45,102 nt of DNA from Rhodocyclaceae bacterium. GTDB taxonomy: Bacteria > Pseudomonadota > Gammaproteobacteria > Burkholderiales > Rhodocyclaceae. Where the stretch lies: the NCBI GenBank assembly GCA_905339315.1, contig CAJPFL010000147.1, positions 1 through 45,102 on the forward strand, given 5' to 3'. A program made the position numbers and the translations under genes. Within the stretch, counting starts at the first letter, position 1. Each line of letters opens with the position of its first letter. The notes under the pieces were generated by a model. That model saw only the letters and a program-made list of their open reading frames with translations, ran no database searches and was not told where the DNA came from. Below are positions 25,900-36,005 of the stretch, piece after piece.

Positions 25900-26868
25900 C
25901 TAGCCGGCTGTTCGCCGGCCCAGCGCGGCACTGCGCCGCAGCTGATTTGCCGAAGCATTCTCGATCCAGCGCTTGATTCGGTTGGCATCGCCGATGCGCG
26001 TCAGCCGGCCCCAGGAATCGAGCAGCACGATGACCACCGGCTTGTTGTTCAGCCAGGCCTGCATCACCAGGCACTTGCCCGCCTCGCGGATGTAGCCGGT
26101 CTTCGACACGGCGATCTCCCAGCCCGAGGCCGGGCTGCGCACCAGCGTGTTGGTGTTGTGGAAGCTGATCGGGCGCCCGTTCGCCAACACCGTGCGATCG
26201 CTGGTGGTCGACAGTTCGCGGATGAGCGGATAGTGCGCGGCGGCGGCGACCATCTTGGTCAGGTCGCGCGCGCTGGAGACGTTGGCGGCGGTCAGGCCGG
26301 TGGGATCGGAAAAGCGGGTGTCCTTCAAGCCGATGGCAGCAGCCTTGTGGTTCATGGCTTCGACGAAGGCCGCGGCGCCGCCCGGATAGTGGCGCGACAG
26401 CGCCGAGGCGGCGCGGTTCTCGGAGGCCATCAGCGCCAGCAGCAGCATGTCCTCGCGGCTGAGTTGCGTGCCCACCTTCAGGCGCGAGCGGGTCCCCTTG
26501 AGGGTATCCACGTCCTCGTCGCCGATGGTCAGCGTTTCGGTAAGGGAGAGCTGGGCATCCAGCACCACCATCGCCGTCATCAGCTTGGTGATGGAGGCGA
26601 TCGGCAGCACGGCATCGGAATTCTTTTCGAACAGCACCTCACCGGAGGACTGGTCCTGTACCACCACGGCGGCGGATTTCAGCAGCAGGTCGTCGGCATC
26701 CTGCGCTTCTGCGCGCGGCTCGATCCGCTTCTCGACTTTGCTGACGGGCCTGGCCTTGTGTTTGGCCGCCTGCTTCTTGCTCGTCGCCGCCTCGGCGGGT
26801 GTGCTGGCGCCCAGTGCGCCCAGGGAAAGGGCCACGCAGATCGCCAGCAGGGTCAGCTTGAATTTCAC
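25900..26868 (-). CDS. pbpG: D-alanyl-D-alanine endopeptidase (PBP7/PbpG type)
   Basis: A 322-residue S11-family peptidase. A Sec signal peptide (KLTLLAICVALSLGALG, cut near ASTPAEA) leads to a lysine-rich linker. The penicillin-binding motifs are S92-I-T-K95, SEN (about 148) and KTG (SKTGYIREAGK). The enzyme cuts D-Ala-meso-diaminopimelate crosslinks in the periplasm. The start is a GTG at 26868 with AGGGGG six bases upstream; a longer frame upstream would spoil the signal peptide. It is a single-gene unit with its own promoter and terminator. Confidence 0.92.
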   Translation of the reverse strand: MKFKLTLLAICVALSLGALGASTPAEAATSKKQAAKHKARPVSKVEKRIEPRAEAQDADDLLLKSAAVVVQDQSSGEVLFEKNSDAVLPIASITKLMTAMVVLDAQLSLTETLTIGDEDVDTLKGTRSRLKVGTQLSREDMLLLALMASENRAASALSRHYPGGAAAFVEAMNHKAAAIGLKDTRFSDPTGLTAANVSSARDLTKMVAAAAHYPLIRELSTTSDRTVLANGRPISFHNTNTLVRSPASGWEIAVSKTGYIREAGKCLVMQAWLNNKPVVIVLLDSWGRLTRIGDANRIKRWIENASANQLRRSAALGRRTAG

Positions 26869-26900
26869 GCAATTCCCCCTAATTGGGTCGAGGTTTTCCG

Positions 26901-26928
26901 AGTCTAGCACTTGGAAGAATATTTGCAA
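26901..26928 (-). promoter_or_regulatory. Promoter of pbpG
   Basis: On the minus strand TTGCAA (26928-26923), a 16-base spacer and TAGACT (26906-26901) form a plausible sigma-70 promoter. Transcription would start about 26 bases before the GTG. The -35 directly follows the terminator of the upstream patatin gene. Confidence 0.55.
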
Positions 26929-26952
26929 TAAAAATAGCTTGTTAGGCTATTT
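26925..26952 (-). terminator. Intrinsic terminator of the patatin-like gene
   Basis: A perfect dyad AAATAGC-N7-GCTATTT at 26932-26952, 21 bases past the patatin stop codon, is followed on the minus strand by further T residues (TTATT). The stem is AT-rich and short, so it may be of moderate strength. Confidence 0.55.
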
Positions 26953-26973
26953 ATTTAAAGTAAGTTGGATAAT

Positions 26974-28149
26974 TCATGCTTCAGCAATTTTGAGGAAAGT
27001 GCGTACTTCCTTGCGGCGCGCCATCGTATCCGTATAGCCGAGTTCGATCAAGGCGCGGGTATAGGGTTGCTCGAAGAGCAGGTAACTGGCCAGGGCCGAC
27101 CCCGCCTTGCTGGTGGCGCCGATGCCGCGCAGCATGGCCCGCACCGGCCAGGGCAGGCTCTTCACATGCCGCGCTGCCATATAGTCGAGGCGTTGCGAGG
27201 GGGCAATCACCAGCGTTTCGATCCTGCGCAGGGGAAACCCGGCCTTCTCGCGCACTTCCTGCGGAATGATGGCAACCGTATTGTTGATGCGTTGCAGGCG
27301 CTCCAGGTCGACATGCAGGCTGTCGAGAAAAATCGACGACAGGGCATGGCCGGCGATCTGGGCCAGCGGCGGATAGGCATCGCCGCGCTTCGAGCGCCTT
27401 TCGTCCTCCATGCGGCCGGAACCGATCACCAGAATGCGATCGGCGCCGAGATGGATGGCTGGCGAGATCGGGGCCAGCTGGCGCATCGAGCCGTCGCCGA
27501 AATACTCGCGGTGAATCTTGATGGCCGGGAAAATGAACGGGAGGGCACTGGAGGCAAGCAGGTGGTCGACGCAGAGGCGTGTCCGGGTGCCTGCCCGGTG
27601 CGTGCGCTTCCAGGTTTCCGCCGTCGCCGCAGCCTGGAAGAAGCTGACGCTGTGGCCGGACAGGTAACCCGACGCCGTGATCGATACGGCAAACAGGGCA
27701 CCGCTTTCGATCGCCGCATCGATGTTCCTGAAATCCAGGCTGCGCTCGAGCAAACGACGCAATGGGGTATTGTCGAGCAGGGAACGCGGGCTGTGCTTGA
27801 AGAGCCAGCCGAACATCAGGGCCGACAGCCAGTTCAGGCCGCTGGCGCCGATCCCCAGGGCATCGGCGCGGTAAATGTCGGCGGCGTGGAAATCGCGCCA
27901 GACGTCGCGCAGATAACCCACCGCCGCGCCGAAATCCCGGGCGAAGCAGGCCAGCGAGGCGGCATTGATGGCCCCCGCCGAGGTGCCGCAAATGATCGGG
28001 AAGGGATTGCGGCCGGGCTCGGGCAGCAGTTCCCTGATGGCGTCCAGTACGCCCACCTGGTAGGCGGCGCGCGCGCCGCCTCCGGTCAGGATCAACGCCG
28101 TCCTGTCGTGGCCCGTGCCAGGCCGTGCAGCTGTGGTGACGACGTTCAT
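26974..28149 (-). CDS. Patatin-like phospholipase
   Basis: A 391-residue patatin-family lipid hydrolase. The oxyanion hole motif [14 protein letters not shown] is at about 22-35, the nucleophile elbow GTSAGA has S57, and the partner aspartate is D219 in GDGS. There is no signal peptide. The C-terminal 100 residues ([19 protein letters not shown] onward) are the extension found in proteobacterial patatins of the RssA-like/DUF3336-free type. It probably deacylates phospholipids or acts on storage lipids; the substrate is unknown. It stands alone between maeB and pbpG. Confidence 0.88.
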   Translation of the reverse strand: MNVVTTAARPGTGHDRTALILTGGGARAAYQVGVLDAIRELLPEPGRNPFPIICGTSAGAINAASLACFARDFGAAVGYLRDVWRDFHAADIYRADALGIGASGLNWLSALMFGWLFKHSPRSLLDNTPLRRLLERSLDFRNIDAAIESGALFAVSITASGYLSGHSVSFFQAAATAETWKRTHRAGTRTRLCVDHLLASSALPFIFPAIKIHREYFGDGSMRQLAPISPAIHLGADRILVIGSGRMEDERRSKRGDAYPPLAQIAGHALSSIFLDSLHVDLERLQRINNTVAIIPQEVREKAGFPLRRIETLVIAPSQRLDYMAARHVKSLPWPVRAMLRGIGATSKAGSALASYLLFEQPYTRALIELGYTDTMARRKEVRTFLKIAEA

Positions 28150-28198
28150 ACTGGCGATTGCGCCCGGCGCCCGCAGCCTTGAAGGCTGTTGTGCCCGC

Positions 28199-30478
<2,280 letters not shown>

Positions 30479-30683
30479 CGATCCTTGTCTGCTTGGGGCC
30501 GGCCGGAAAGGCCGGGGTAGTAGCGGAGTTTATCGGGTCATAGGGGTTGTGGCATAATATTGCATTGCCTTGTCCGCCTCAAATCGCAAGCATCGCGCTC
30601 AAACCCGCTGCCCTGGAAGTTCCGACATTCCGGCCAGCCGCAGACCAATTCCACGCAACGATTCGTCCTGGAGATTCCGCAAC
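30479..30683. promoter_or_regulatory. Divergent maeB / pckG promoter region
   Basis: A 205-base gap. On the plus strand CATAAT (30553-30558), with TTTATC 18 bases upstream, is the best pckG promoter, giving a leader of about 120 bases. On the minus strand TTATGC and GATAAA, 17 bases apart, overlap it and could drive maeB. A GC-rich dyad, CCGGCC-N5-GGCCGG, lies at 30499-30515 in the maeB leader. Overlapping promoters would make the two genes compete. Confidence 0.4.
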
Positions 30684-32525
30684 ATGAACCAGCGCTTTTC
30701 CGATCCCGCCTCGCTCAACGCCCCGACCTGCGTCCGCAATGCCCGGCTCAAGGCCTGGGTAGCGGAGGTGGCCACCCTCACCCAGCCCGATCGCATCGTC
30801 TGGGCCGACGGTTCCGAGGAGGAATACGACCGCCTGTGCGGCGAGATGGTCGCTTCAGGCAGTCTGATCAAGCTCAACCCGGAGAAGCGCCCGAACTCCT
30901 ATCTCGCCTGGTCCGACCCCTCGGACGTGGCGCGCGTCGAGGACCGCACCTTCATCTGCTCGCAACACAAGGACGACGCCGGCCCCAACAACAACTGGGA
31001 GGACCCGGCGAAGATGAAGGAGACGCTGAAGGGGCTCTTCAGCGGCTGCATGCGCGGCCGCACGATGTATGTCATTCCCTTCAGCATGGGTCCGCTCGGC
31101 AGCCCGATCGCGCACATCGGCGTGGAGATCTCCGATTCTCCCTATGTCGTCACCAACATGCGCATCATGACCCGCATGGGCAAGGCGGTGTATGACGTGC
31201 TCGGCGAGGATGGCGAGTTCGTGCCCTGCCTGCACAGCGTCGGCCACCCCCTCGCGCCGGGACAGCAGGATGTGCGCTGGCCCTGCAACAAGGACACCAA
31301 GTACATCGTGCACTTCCCCGAGACGCGGGAAATCTGGTCCTACGGCTCCGGCTACGGCGGCAACGCCCTGCTCGGCAAGAAGTGCTTCGCCCTGCGCATC
31401 GCCTCGACCATGGCGCGCGACCAGGGCTGGCTGGCCGAGCACATGCTGATCCTCGGCGTCGAGTCCCCGGACGGCGACAAGAGCTATGTCGCGGCGGCCT
31501 TCCCCAGCGCCTGCGGCAAGACCAATTTCGCCATGCTGATTCCGCCGAAGACCCTCGGCGGCTGGAAGGTCACGACGGTGGGCGACGACATCGCCTGGAT
31601 CAAGCCGGGCAAGGACGGGCGTCTCTACGCCATCAACCCCGAAGCCGGCTACTTCGGCGTCGCCCCCGGCACCTCGGAGAAGTCCAACTTCAACGCCATG
31701 GCGACGCTCCACGCCAACATCATCTACACCAACGTCGCGCTGACGCCGGACGGCGACGTCTGGTGGGAAGGCATGAGCAAGCAGCCACCGGAGAAGCTCA
31801 CCGACTGGACCGGCAAGGAGTGGGTGCCTGGCTGCGGCCGCCCGGCGGCGCATCCGAACGCGCGCTTCACCGCGCCCGCCAGCCAGTGCCCCTCGCTCGA
31901 CGACAAGTGGGAAGACCCGGCCGGCGTACCCATCGCCGCCTTCATCTTCGGCGGCCGCCGCTCCACCACCGTGCCGCTGGTGTTCGAGGCCTTCAACTGG
32001 AATTACGGCGTCTACATGGCTGCCACGCTGGGCTCGGAAACCACCGCCGCCGCCGCCGGCAAGATCGGCCAGGTGCGGCGCGATCCGTTCGCCATGCTGC
32101 CCTTCTGCGGCTACCACATGGGCGACTATTTCAACCACTGGCTGCGCATGGGCCACGTCGTCGACAATCCGCCGCGCATCTTCACGGTGAACTGGTTCCG
32201 CCAGGACGAGAAGGGCAACTTCATGTGGCCCGGCTTCGGCGAGAACATGCGCGTACTGAAATGGATCGTGGACCGCGTCAAGGGCCGCGTCGGCGCGCAG
32301 CAGACGCCGCTCGGCTGGATGCCGCGCTTCGAGGACCTCGACTGGACCGGCCTGGAGGAAATCAACAAGGCACAGTTCCAGGAACTCACCCGCGTTGACA
32401 CGCAGATGTGGCAGGAGGAGCTGGACCTGCACGGCGAACTCTTCGACAAGCTGAAGGAGCGCCTGCCGAAGCAGCTGGTGCTCAAGCGGGAGCTCTTCCG
32501 CATGAGCTTCGGCGCCCTGGAGTAA
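30684..32525 (+). CDS. pckG: Phosphoenolpyruvate carboxykinase (GTP)
   Basis: A 613-residue GTP-type PEP carboxykinase, full length. It carries the kinase-1 loop PSACGKTN (274-281), the metal-binding [11 protein letters not shown], the PEP/oxaloacetate-site [15 protein letters not shown] (about 220-234), and the guanine-pocket [16 protein letters not shown] region. It converts oxaloacetate and GTP to PEP and CO2. Of the in-frame starts, the ATG at 30684 has GGAG about ten bases upstream and matches family N-termini. A terminator follows 18 bases after the stop. Confidence 0.97.
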   Translation: MNQRFSDPASLNAPTCVRNARLKAWVAEVATLTQPDRIVWADGSEEEYDRLCGEMVASGSLIKLNPEKRPNSYLAWSDPSDVARVEDRTFICSQHKDDAGPNNNWEDPAKMKETLKGLFSGCMRGRTMYVIPFSMGPLGSPIAHIGVEISDSPYVVTNMRIMTRMGKAVYDVLGEDGEFVPCLHSVGHPLAPGQQDVRWPCNKDTKYIVHFPETREIWSYGSGYGGNALLGKKCFALRIASTMARDQGWLAEHMLILGVESPDGDKSYVAAAFPSACGKTNFAMLIPPKTLGGWKVTTVGDDIAWIKPGKDGRLYAINPEAGYFGVAPGTSEKSNFNAMATLHANIIYTNVALTPDGDVWWEGMSKQPPEKLTDWTGKEWVPGCGRPAAHPNARFTAPASQCPSLDDKWEDPAGVPIAAFIFGGRRSTTVPLVFEAFNWNYGVYMAATLGSETTAAAAGKIGQVRRDPFAMLPFCGYHMGDYFNHWLRMGHVVDNPPRIFTVNWFRQDEKGNFMWPGFGENMRVLKWIVDRVKGRVGAQQTPLGWMPRFEDLDWTGLEEINKAQFQELTRVDTQMWQEELDLHGELFDKLKERLPKQLVLKRELFRMSFGALE

Positions 32526-32543
32526 CTGACTTTACGTTGCAGC

Positions 32544-32568
32544 AAAGGGCGCCTGCGGGCGCCCTTTT
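32544..32568 (+). terminator. Intrinsic terminator of pckG
   Basis: Stem AAAGGGCGCC, loop TGCG, stem GGCGCCCTTT, followed by a further T. It is strong and symmetric, and ends 18 bases before the aminotransferase start. Confidence 0.85.
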
Positions 32569-32586
32569 CATTTATTCTGAGCAGCC

Positions 32587-33765
32587 ATGGACAGCAGCAA
32601 CCGGCTTCCGCGCATCGCCCGGCGCATGAACCAAATCGCGCCCTTCCATGTCATGGAATTGCTCACGCGCGCCCGGGAACTCGAGGCTGCCGGCCGCAGC
32701 ATCATCCACATGGAAGTCGGCGAGCCGGATTTCCCGACGCCGCAACCGGTGATCGAGGCGGCCAATGAATTCATCCGCAGCGGCCGGGTGTTTTATACGC
32801 CGGCCCTCGGCATTCCCGAACTGCGCGAGGCCATATCGCGCTTCTACGCCGAACGCTACGGCGTCGATGTCTCTCCTGAGCGCATCGCCGTTACCGCCGG
32901 TGCCTCCGGCGCCCTGCTGCTGGCCCTGGCCGCGCTGCTGGATCCAGGCGACGAACTGCTCCTGCCAGACCCGGGCTACCCCTGCAATCGCCATTTCGTG
33001 CGCATGCTCGAGGGCGTGCCGCGCGCCCTGTGCGTCGGGCCGGAATCCGGCTATCAACCCACCGCAGAGCAGGTCGCACAAAGCTGGACAGCACGCACCA
33101 GGGGACTGCTGGTCGCCTCGCCCGCAAATCCGACCGGCACCCTTATCGCGGCGCCAACGATGGCGGGATTGGCGGCGTGCGTCGGCGCGCGCGGCGGTGC
33201 GCTGCTGGTCGACGAGATCTACCACGGCCTGACCTACGACTGCGACGCCCAGACGGCCCTTTCACTGTCCGACGAGATTTTCGTCATCAACAGTTTTTCG
33301 AAGTACTTCGGCATGACCGGCTGGCGCCTGGGCTGGCTGGTGGCGCCTTTGCGCTTCATGCGGGACATCGAGAAGCTGGCGCAGAACCTGTTCATCTCGC
33401 CATCGACCCCGGCGCAACACGCCGCCCTCGCTGCGTTCAGGCCGGAAACCATTGCCCTGCTCGAAGGCCGGCGCGCCGAGTTCCGCTCGCGCCGCGATTT
33501 CCTGCTGCCGGCCTTGCGCCGTCTGGGCTTCCGCATCGCCGCCGCACCCCGCGGCGCCTTTTACCTGTATGCCGATTGTGCGTCGATTGCCGATGACAGC
33601 GAGGCCCTGGCGCGCGAGCTGATCGAACAGGCCGGCGTGGCGATCACGCCCGGACTCGACTTCGGGAACAACGCCCCGCATCGCCACGTGCGCTTCGCCT
33701 ACACGGTAACGCGGGACAAGCTGGAAGAAGGCGTGGCGCGCCTGGCGCGCCACCTGGGAACCTGA
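32587..33765 (+). CDS. Class I/II pyridoxal-phosphate aminotransferase
   Basis: A 392-residue fold-type I aminotransferase. It has VGEPDFPTP (44-52), SPANPTGT (178-185), D209 and Y212 in DEIYHGLTYD, and the PLP lysine K239 in SFSKYFGMTGWRLGW. The C-terminal arginine for the substrate carboxylate lies in HRHVRFAYT. It transfers an amino group between an amino acid and a 2-keto acid; the pattern is the AspC/MalY-near subgroup often annotated as a generic aminotransferase. The ATG at 32587 has only a weak ribosome-binding site (GAGCAG). Substrate unknown. Confidence 0.9.
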   Translation: MDSSNRLPRIARRMNQIAPFHVMELLTRARELEAAGRSIIHMEVGEPDFPTPQPVIEAANEFIRSGRVFYTPALGIPELREAISRFYAERYGVDVSPERIAVTAGASGALLLALAALLDPGDELLLPDPGYPCNRHFVRMLEGVPRALCVGPESGYQPTAEQVAQSWTARTRGLLVASPANPTGTLIAAPTMAGLAACVGARGGALLVDEIYHGLTYDCDAQTALSLSDEIFVINSFSKYFGMTGWRLGWLVAPLRFMRDIEKLAQNLFISPSTPAQHAALAAFRPETIALLEGRRAEFRSRRDFLLPALRRLGFRIAAAPRGAFYLYADCASIADDSEALARELIEQAGVAITPGLDFGNNAPHRHVRFAYTVTRDKLEEGVARLARHLGT

Positions 33766-33768
33766 TAC

Positions 33769-34452
33769 TCAGGCGCCGGTCTGGCTGATGCGCCGTACGG
33801 CGGATTCGATCCGCTGCCTTTCCGCCAGGACCTTGGCAGCATACAAGGCATCGCCGTCGCTGGCCGCCCCGGCATATTGCTGCAGTCCGGCCTCCAGCGA
33901 ACCCGTGAGCCGAATGTATTCCTTCAGCACCAGCGCACCGACATGGATGTTCGCAATGGGATCGAGCAGGCTGCTGCCCGATACCGCATCCAGCTTGTCC
34001 TGATGGAAGCGCGGGATCACCTGCATCAGCCCCTGGGCGCCCATCGGACTCTCGGCGATCGGGTTGAATCCCGATTCGATCGCCATGACGGCAACGATCA
34101 GCATGGGATCGAGATCTGCGCGCTCGCCTGCGGCGAGGGCGGCCAGCACTATCGGCTCGATTGCCGATGCCGCCACGCGATACTTGCGCGACAGGTAGTC
34201 CACGGTGGCGCGCGTCGTCGACGTCGCGGCAACCGAGTCAGTCGCCGGGGCTGCCGTCTTTACGGCGCGGCCGGCGGCGATCATGCTGCCGATTTCCTGC
34301 AAGCCGCGTTCATGGCTTTCGGCCGAGCGGACATGGGAAAACAGGAGGGCCGTGACAATCATGCCTGCCACCAGGAGTCCGCCGTGAGCGAAGTGCATCG
34401 CGAACGCGGCCGCCTCCCTCATGAACTTCTTCAAAGTTGCTGGGTTATTCAT
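33769..34452 (-). CDS. Membrane-anchored lytic transglycosylase, SLT domain
   Basis: A 227-residue protein with an N-terminal cytosolic tail and one membrane helix at about 24-39, which would anchor it in the inner membrane facing the periplasm. The SLT domain (about 95-210) has the catalytic glutamate E126 in MAIESGFNP, GAQGLMQVIP (138-147), NIHVGALVLKEYI and LQQYAGA. Transglycosylases cleave peptidoglycan strands to anhydro-muropeptides. The usual AYNAG motif near the end reads QYAGA. The ATG at 34452 has AAAGGAG five bases upstream, which beats the ATG ten codons earlier. It converges on the aminotransferase gene. It is probably a LT family 1 housekeeping or secretion-linked enzyme. Confidence 0.88.
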   Translation of the reverse strand: MNNPATLKKFMREAAAFAMHFAHGGLLVAGMIVTALLFSHVRSAESHERGLQEIGSMIAAGRAVKTAAPATDSVAATSTTRATVDYLSRKYRVAASAIEPIVLAALAAGERADLDPMLIVAVMAIESGFNPIAESPMGAQGLMQVIPRFHQDKLDAVSGSSLLDPIANIHVGALVLKEYIRLTGSLEAGLQQYAGAASDGDALYAAKVLAERQRIESAVRRISQTGA

Positions 34453-34563
34453 GCTTGCTCCTTTCATGATCCGGATCAGCATCCCGTGCCAAATCCCTGT
34501 TTCAGGGTGTCGTGGCGTGATACCTGGGGATGAAATGCGGCGCGGAAAGTTCGCGCACTGGAT

Positions 34564-34605
34564 TTCGGTAACCGGATGTACCGAAGTGCAACGCTGCCTA
34601 TTCTA
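34564..34605 (-). promoter_or_regulatory. Candidate promoter and leader dyad of the transglycosylase gene
   Basis: TAGAAT (34605-34600, minus) is a good -10; the -35 (TAGGTT, 17 bases upstream) is weak. The -10 is enclosed at its upstream side by a dyad CTAGGTT-N13-AACCTAG (34603-34629). A second perfect dyad, TTCGGTA-N8-TACCGAA (34564-34585), lies just past the expected start of transcription. Both dyads could be operators. The leader would be about 140 bases. Confidence 0.4.
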
Positions 34606-34642
34606 GGTTGCCCGCCCCATGAAACCTAGGCGGTTACCTCTA

Positions 34643-34725
34643 AAATTGCGCAGCGCAATTTACAATATTGTATTGATTAAATGAATTATTGTCAATAATC
34701 ATTAAAAATTATTGTGCATTGCACA
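34643..34725. repeat. Cluster of four perfect palindromes in AT-rich DNA
   Basis: Within 83 bases lie four perfect inverted repeats: AAATTGCGC-A-GCGCAATTT (34643-34661), TACAATATTGTA (34661-34672), ATTATTG-T-CAATAAT (34685-34699) and TGTGCA-T-TGCACA (34713-34725). The nonamer AATTATTGT also occurs twice, at 34684 and 34707, 23 bases apart. The stretch 34640-34735 is AT-rich in an otherwise GC-rich window and holds no gene. The non-coding gap around it is 34453-34851. Confidence 0.7.
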
Positions 34726-34790
34726 CAATATTTCCAGTAGCCCGTCTGCCTGACGGCAGGTGGAAAAGCTCAGGGGGGAGGATAAGCCGC

Positions 34791-34840
34791 GGATGGGCAG
34801 CCTGGTCACGGTAAAGTGACCGGGCCGCCCATCCGGGCGG
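34791..34840. repeat. 19-bp hairpin with overlapping alternative hairpin
   Basis: The arms 34791-34809 and 34816-34834 pair over 19 positions with one mismatch and one G-T pair around the loop GGTAAA. An alternative small hairpin, CCGCCC-ATCC-GGGCGG (34825-34840), uses part of the second arm, so both cannot form at once. It lies 12 to 61 bases past the stop of the histone-like gene. No T-tract follows on either strand, so it is not a standard terminator. Confidence 0.7.
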
Positions 34841-34851
34841 TCCGCACGAAC

Positions 34852-35418
34852 TCAGGAAGGACGCGAGCCGGTCGGAAATGGCCAGGCAGCCGCCGGGTTG
34901 AGCGACGACTTCAGGCCAGGAGCTGCAGCGGTCGAAGGTGCCGCAGCGGCTGGCGCCGGGGCTGCCGCCGGTTTCGCAGCAGGCTTCGCAGCTTTCTTTG
35001 CCGCGGGCTTTTTCTTGGCTGCAGGCTTCTTCTTGGCCGCTTTCTTTGCCGCAGGCTTTTTCGCGGCTTTTTTCTTTGCCGAAGGCTTCTTTTTCGCAGC
35101 CTTTTTCTTTGCCGCAGGCTTCCGTTTCGCAGCCTTTTTCTTTGCCGCAGGCTTCCGCTTCGCAGCCTTCTTGGCAGCCGGCTTCTTCTTCGCTACTTTC
35201 TTCGCAGCCGGCTTCTTCTTCGCAGCAGGCTTCTTCTTCGCTGCCGGCTTCTTGGCAGCAGCCTTCTTCACCGCCGGCTTCTTGGCGGCAGCCTTCTTCG
35301 CCGCCGGCTTCTTGGCAGCGGACTTCTTCGCTGCCGGCTTCTTGGCGGCAGCCTTCTTCACCGCCGGTTTCTTGGCGGCCGGTTTCTTCTTGGCAGCGGG
35401 TTTCTTAGCAGTAGCCAT
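34852..35418 (-). CDS. Histone H1-like lysine/alanine/proline-rich DNA-binding protein
   Basis: 188 residues, of which about 2-150 are near-perfect tandem repeats of AAKKPAAKKK type. These resemble the C-terminal tail of eukaryotic histone H1, Bordetella BpH1 and Pseudomonas AlgP. The C-terminus switches to a low-charge linker (PAAAPAPAAAAPS) and the conserved betaproteobacterial tail LNPAAAWPFPTGS. Such proteins bind DNA without sequence preference and help compact the nucleoid. The ATG at 35418 has a perfect AGGAGG six bases upstream, so the eleven residues of open frame before it are not used. It has its own promoter and a long leader (see 35419-35905). Repeat number is likely to vary between strains. 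Confidence 0.93.
   Translation of the reverse strand: MATAKKPAAKKKPAAKKPAVKKAAAKKPAAKKSAAKKPAAKKAAAKKPAVKKAAAKKPAAKKKPAAKKKPAAKKVAKKKPAAKKAAKRKPAAKKKAAKRKPAAKKKAAKKKPSAKKKAAKKPAAKKAAKKKPAAKKKPAAKKAAKPAAKPAAAPAPAAAAPSTAAAPGLKSSLNPAAAWPFPTGSRPS
34975..35405. repeat. Tandem-repeat tract inside the histone H1-like gene
   Basis: The coding strand is built of imperfect units of about 15-30 bases encoding Lys-Lys-Pro-Ala-Ala and Ala-Ala-Ala-Lys-Lys blocks, in two sub-arrays: one with CCGGCTTCTTGGCGGCAGCC-like units (35260-35400, plus-strand reading) and one with GCAGGCTTCCGTTTCGCAGC-like units (35090-35170). Such tracts gain and lose units by slippage. Confidence 0.8.
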
Positions 35419-35869
35419 TTCAAACCTCCTATATGAAGTAACAGGAAACAAACACCATCAACTACAGCCCGGCCCGAATAGACCGGACTATCCAACGGCA
35501 CGGCAATGCCGCGCCGATTGAATTCCAAATGCCTTCCCCGTCCGCCGCACCCGGCATGGATGCAGGCCGGCCACGACGCATGCCGCGCACCGGCTGCTGT
35601 TCGACTTTTGGGGCTTGGGCGCCGGCAGCGATGCCGCTGCGGCTGAAAATGGGGAAAGGGAAGAAGAAGGAAAGGAATAGAGGAGCGCTGGAACTGGAGG
35701 GAGGTCGCGGCCTGTGGCCGACGAGTATCGCAATCTGCATCAAGCTGTCTCCGTCTATCTCCTGCTGCCTGGCTCGTTGGACTGCCTCATTTGTCTTGCG
35801 GCCTGCCGCTGCCGCCACCTTCCGGGCACGCATCCTAACCTACTAGATCTAGTGCCCCGGCAAACATTT
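35419..35869 (-). other. Long 5' leader of the histone H1-like gene, no convincing gene
   Basis: About 450 bases separate the promoter from the start codon. On the minus strand the leader opens with a stem CCGGGGCAC...GTGCCC-GG (about 35836-35862), whose loop contains CTAGATCTAG, a perfect palindrome. A polypyrimidine run (CTTCTTCTTCCCTTTCCCC) follows at about 35650-35670. An open frame from ATG 35833 to 35462 (123 codons) fills most of it but has a weak ribosome-binding site and no recognisable similarity. The rest, 35906-36005, holds the ampD 3' flank, where I see nothing else. Confidence 0.45.
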
Positions 35870-35876
35870 CGACCTA

Positions 35877-35905
35877 ATTCTAGTAGCTTGACTTTTCGGA
35901 TGCAA
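35877..35905 (-). promoter_or_regulatory. Promoter of the histone H1-like gene
   Basis: On the minus strand TTGCAT (35905-35900), exactly 17 bases, then TAGAAT (35882-35877), with an A-rich stretch (AAAAAATGCAAAAAACAC) directly upstream that could act as an UP element. This is one of the best sigma-70 matches in the window. Confidence 0.65.
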
Positions 35906-36005
35906 GTGTTTTTTGCATTTTTTGTCATACCCCGAAAATCAGTGTCGCAAAAAATCACGCGCGCCGCCGCATGCGCATCCGCCAACACGCCCGAGCGGTA
36001 ATTTT

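Noticed and set aside
26974-28149. Patatin-like protein considered as a secreted ExoU-type toxin
   Set aside because: No signal peptide, no secretion genes or chaperone nearby, and housekeeping neighbours on both sides.
33769-34452. Lytic transglycosylase considered as a phage or conjugation gene
   Set aside because: No phage, integrase or type IV secretion genes are nearby, and the composition matches the chromosome.
34792-34818. Eight-codon frame after a GGGGGGAGG run, considered as a leader peptide
   Set aside because: The spacing to the ATG is long (12 bases), no downstream gene lies on the plus strand, and the stretch is better explained by the hairpin arms.
34975-35405. Regular repeats considered as a CRISPR array
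   Set aside because: Units are coding, contiguous and without unique spacers; no cas genes are present.
34816-35521. Plus-strand frames of about 206 codons rich in Leu, Phe or Ser opposite the histone-like gene
   Set aside because: They only mirror the lysine/alanine repeats; the minus-strand gene has a perfect ribosome-binding site and the conserved WPFPTG tail.
35462-35833. 123-codon open frame in the histone leader considered as a gene
   Set aside because: Weak ribosome-binding site, no recognisable domain, and long open frames are common by chance at this GC content. Kept only as a note in the leader entry.
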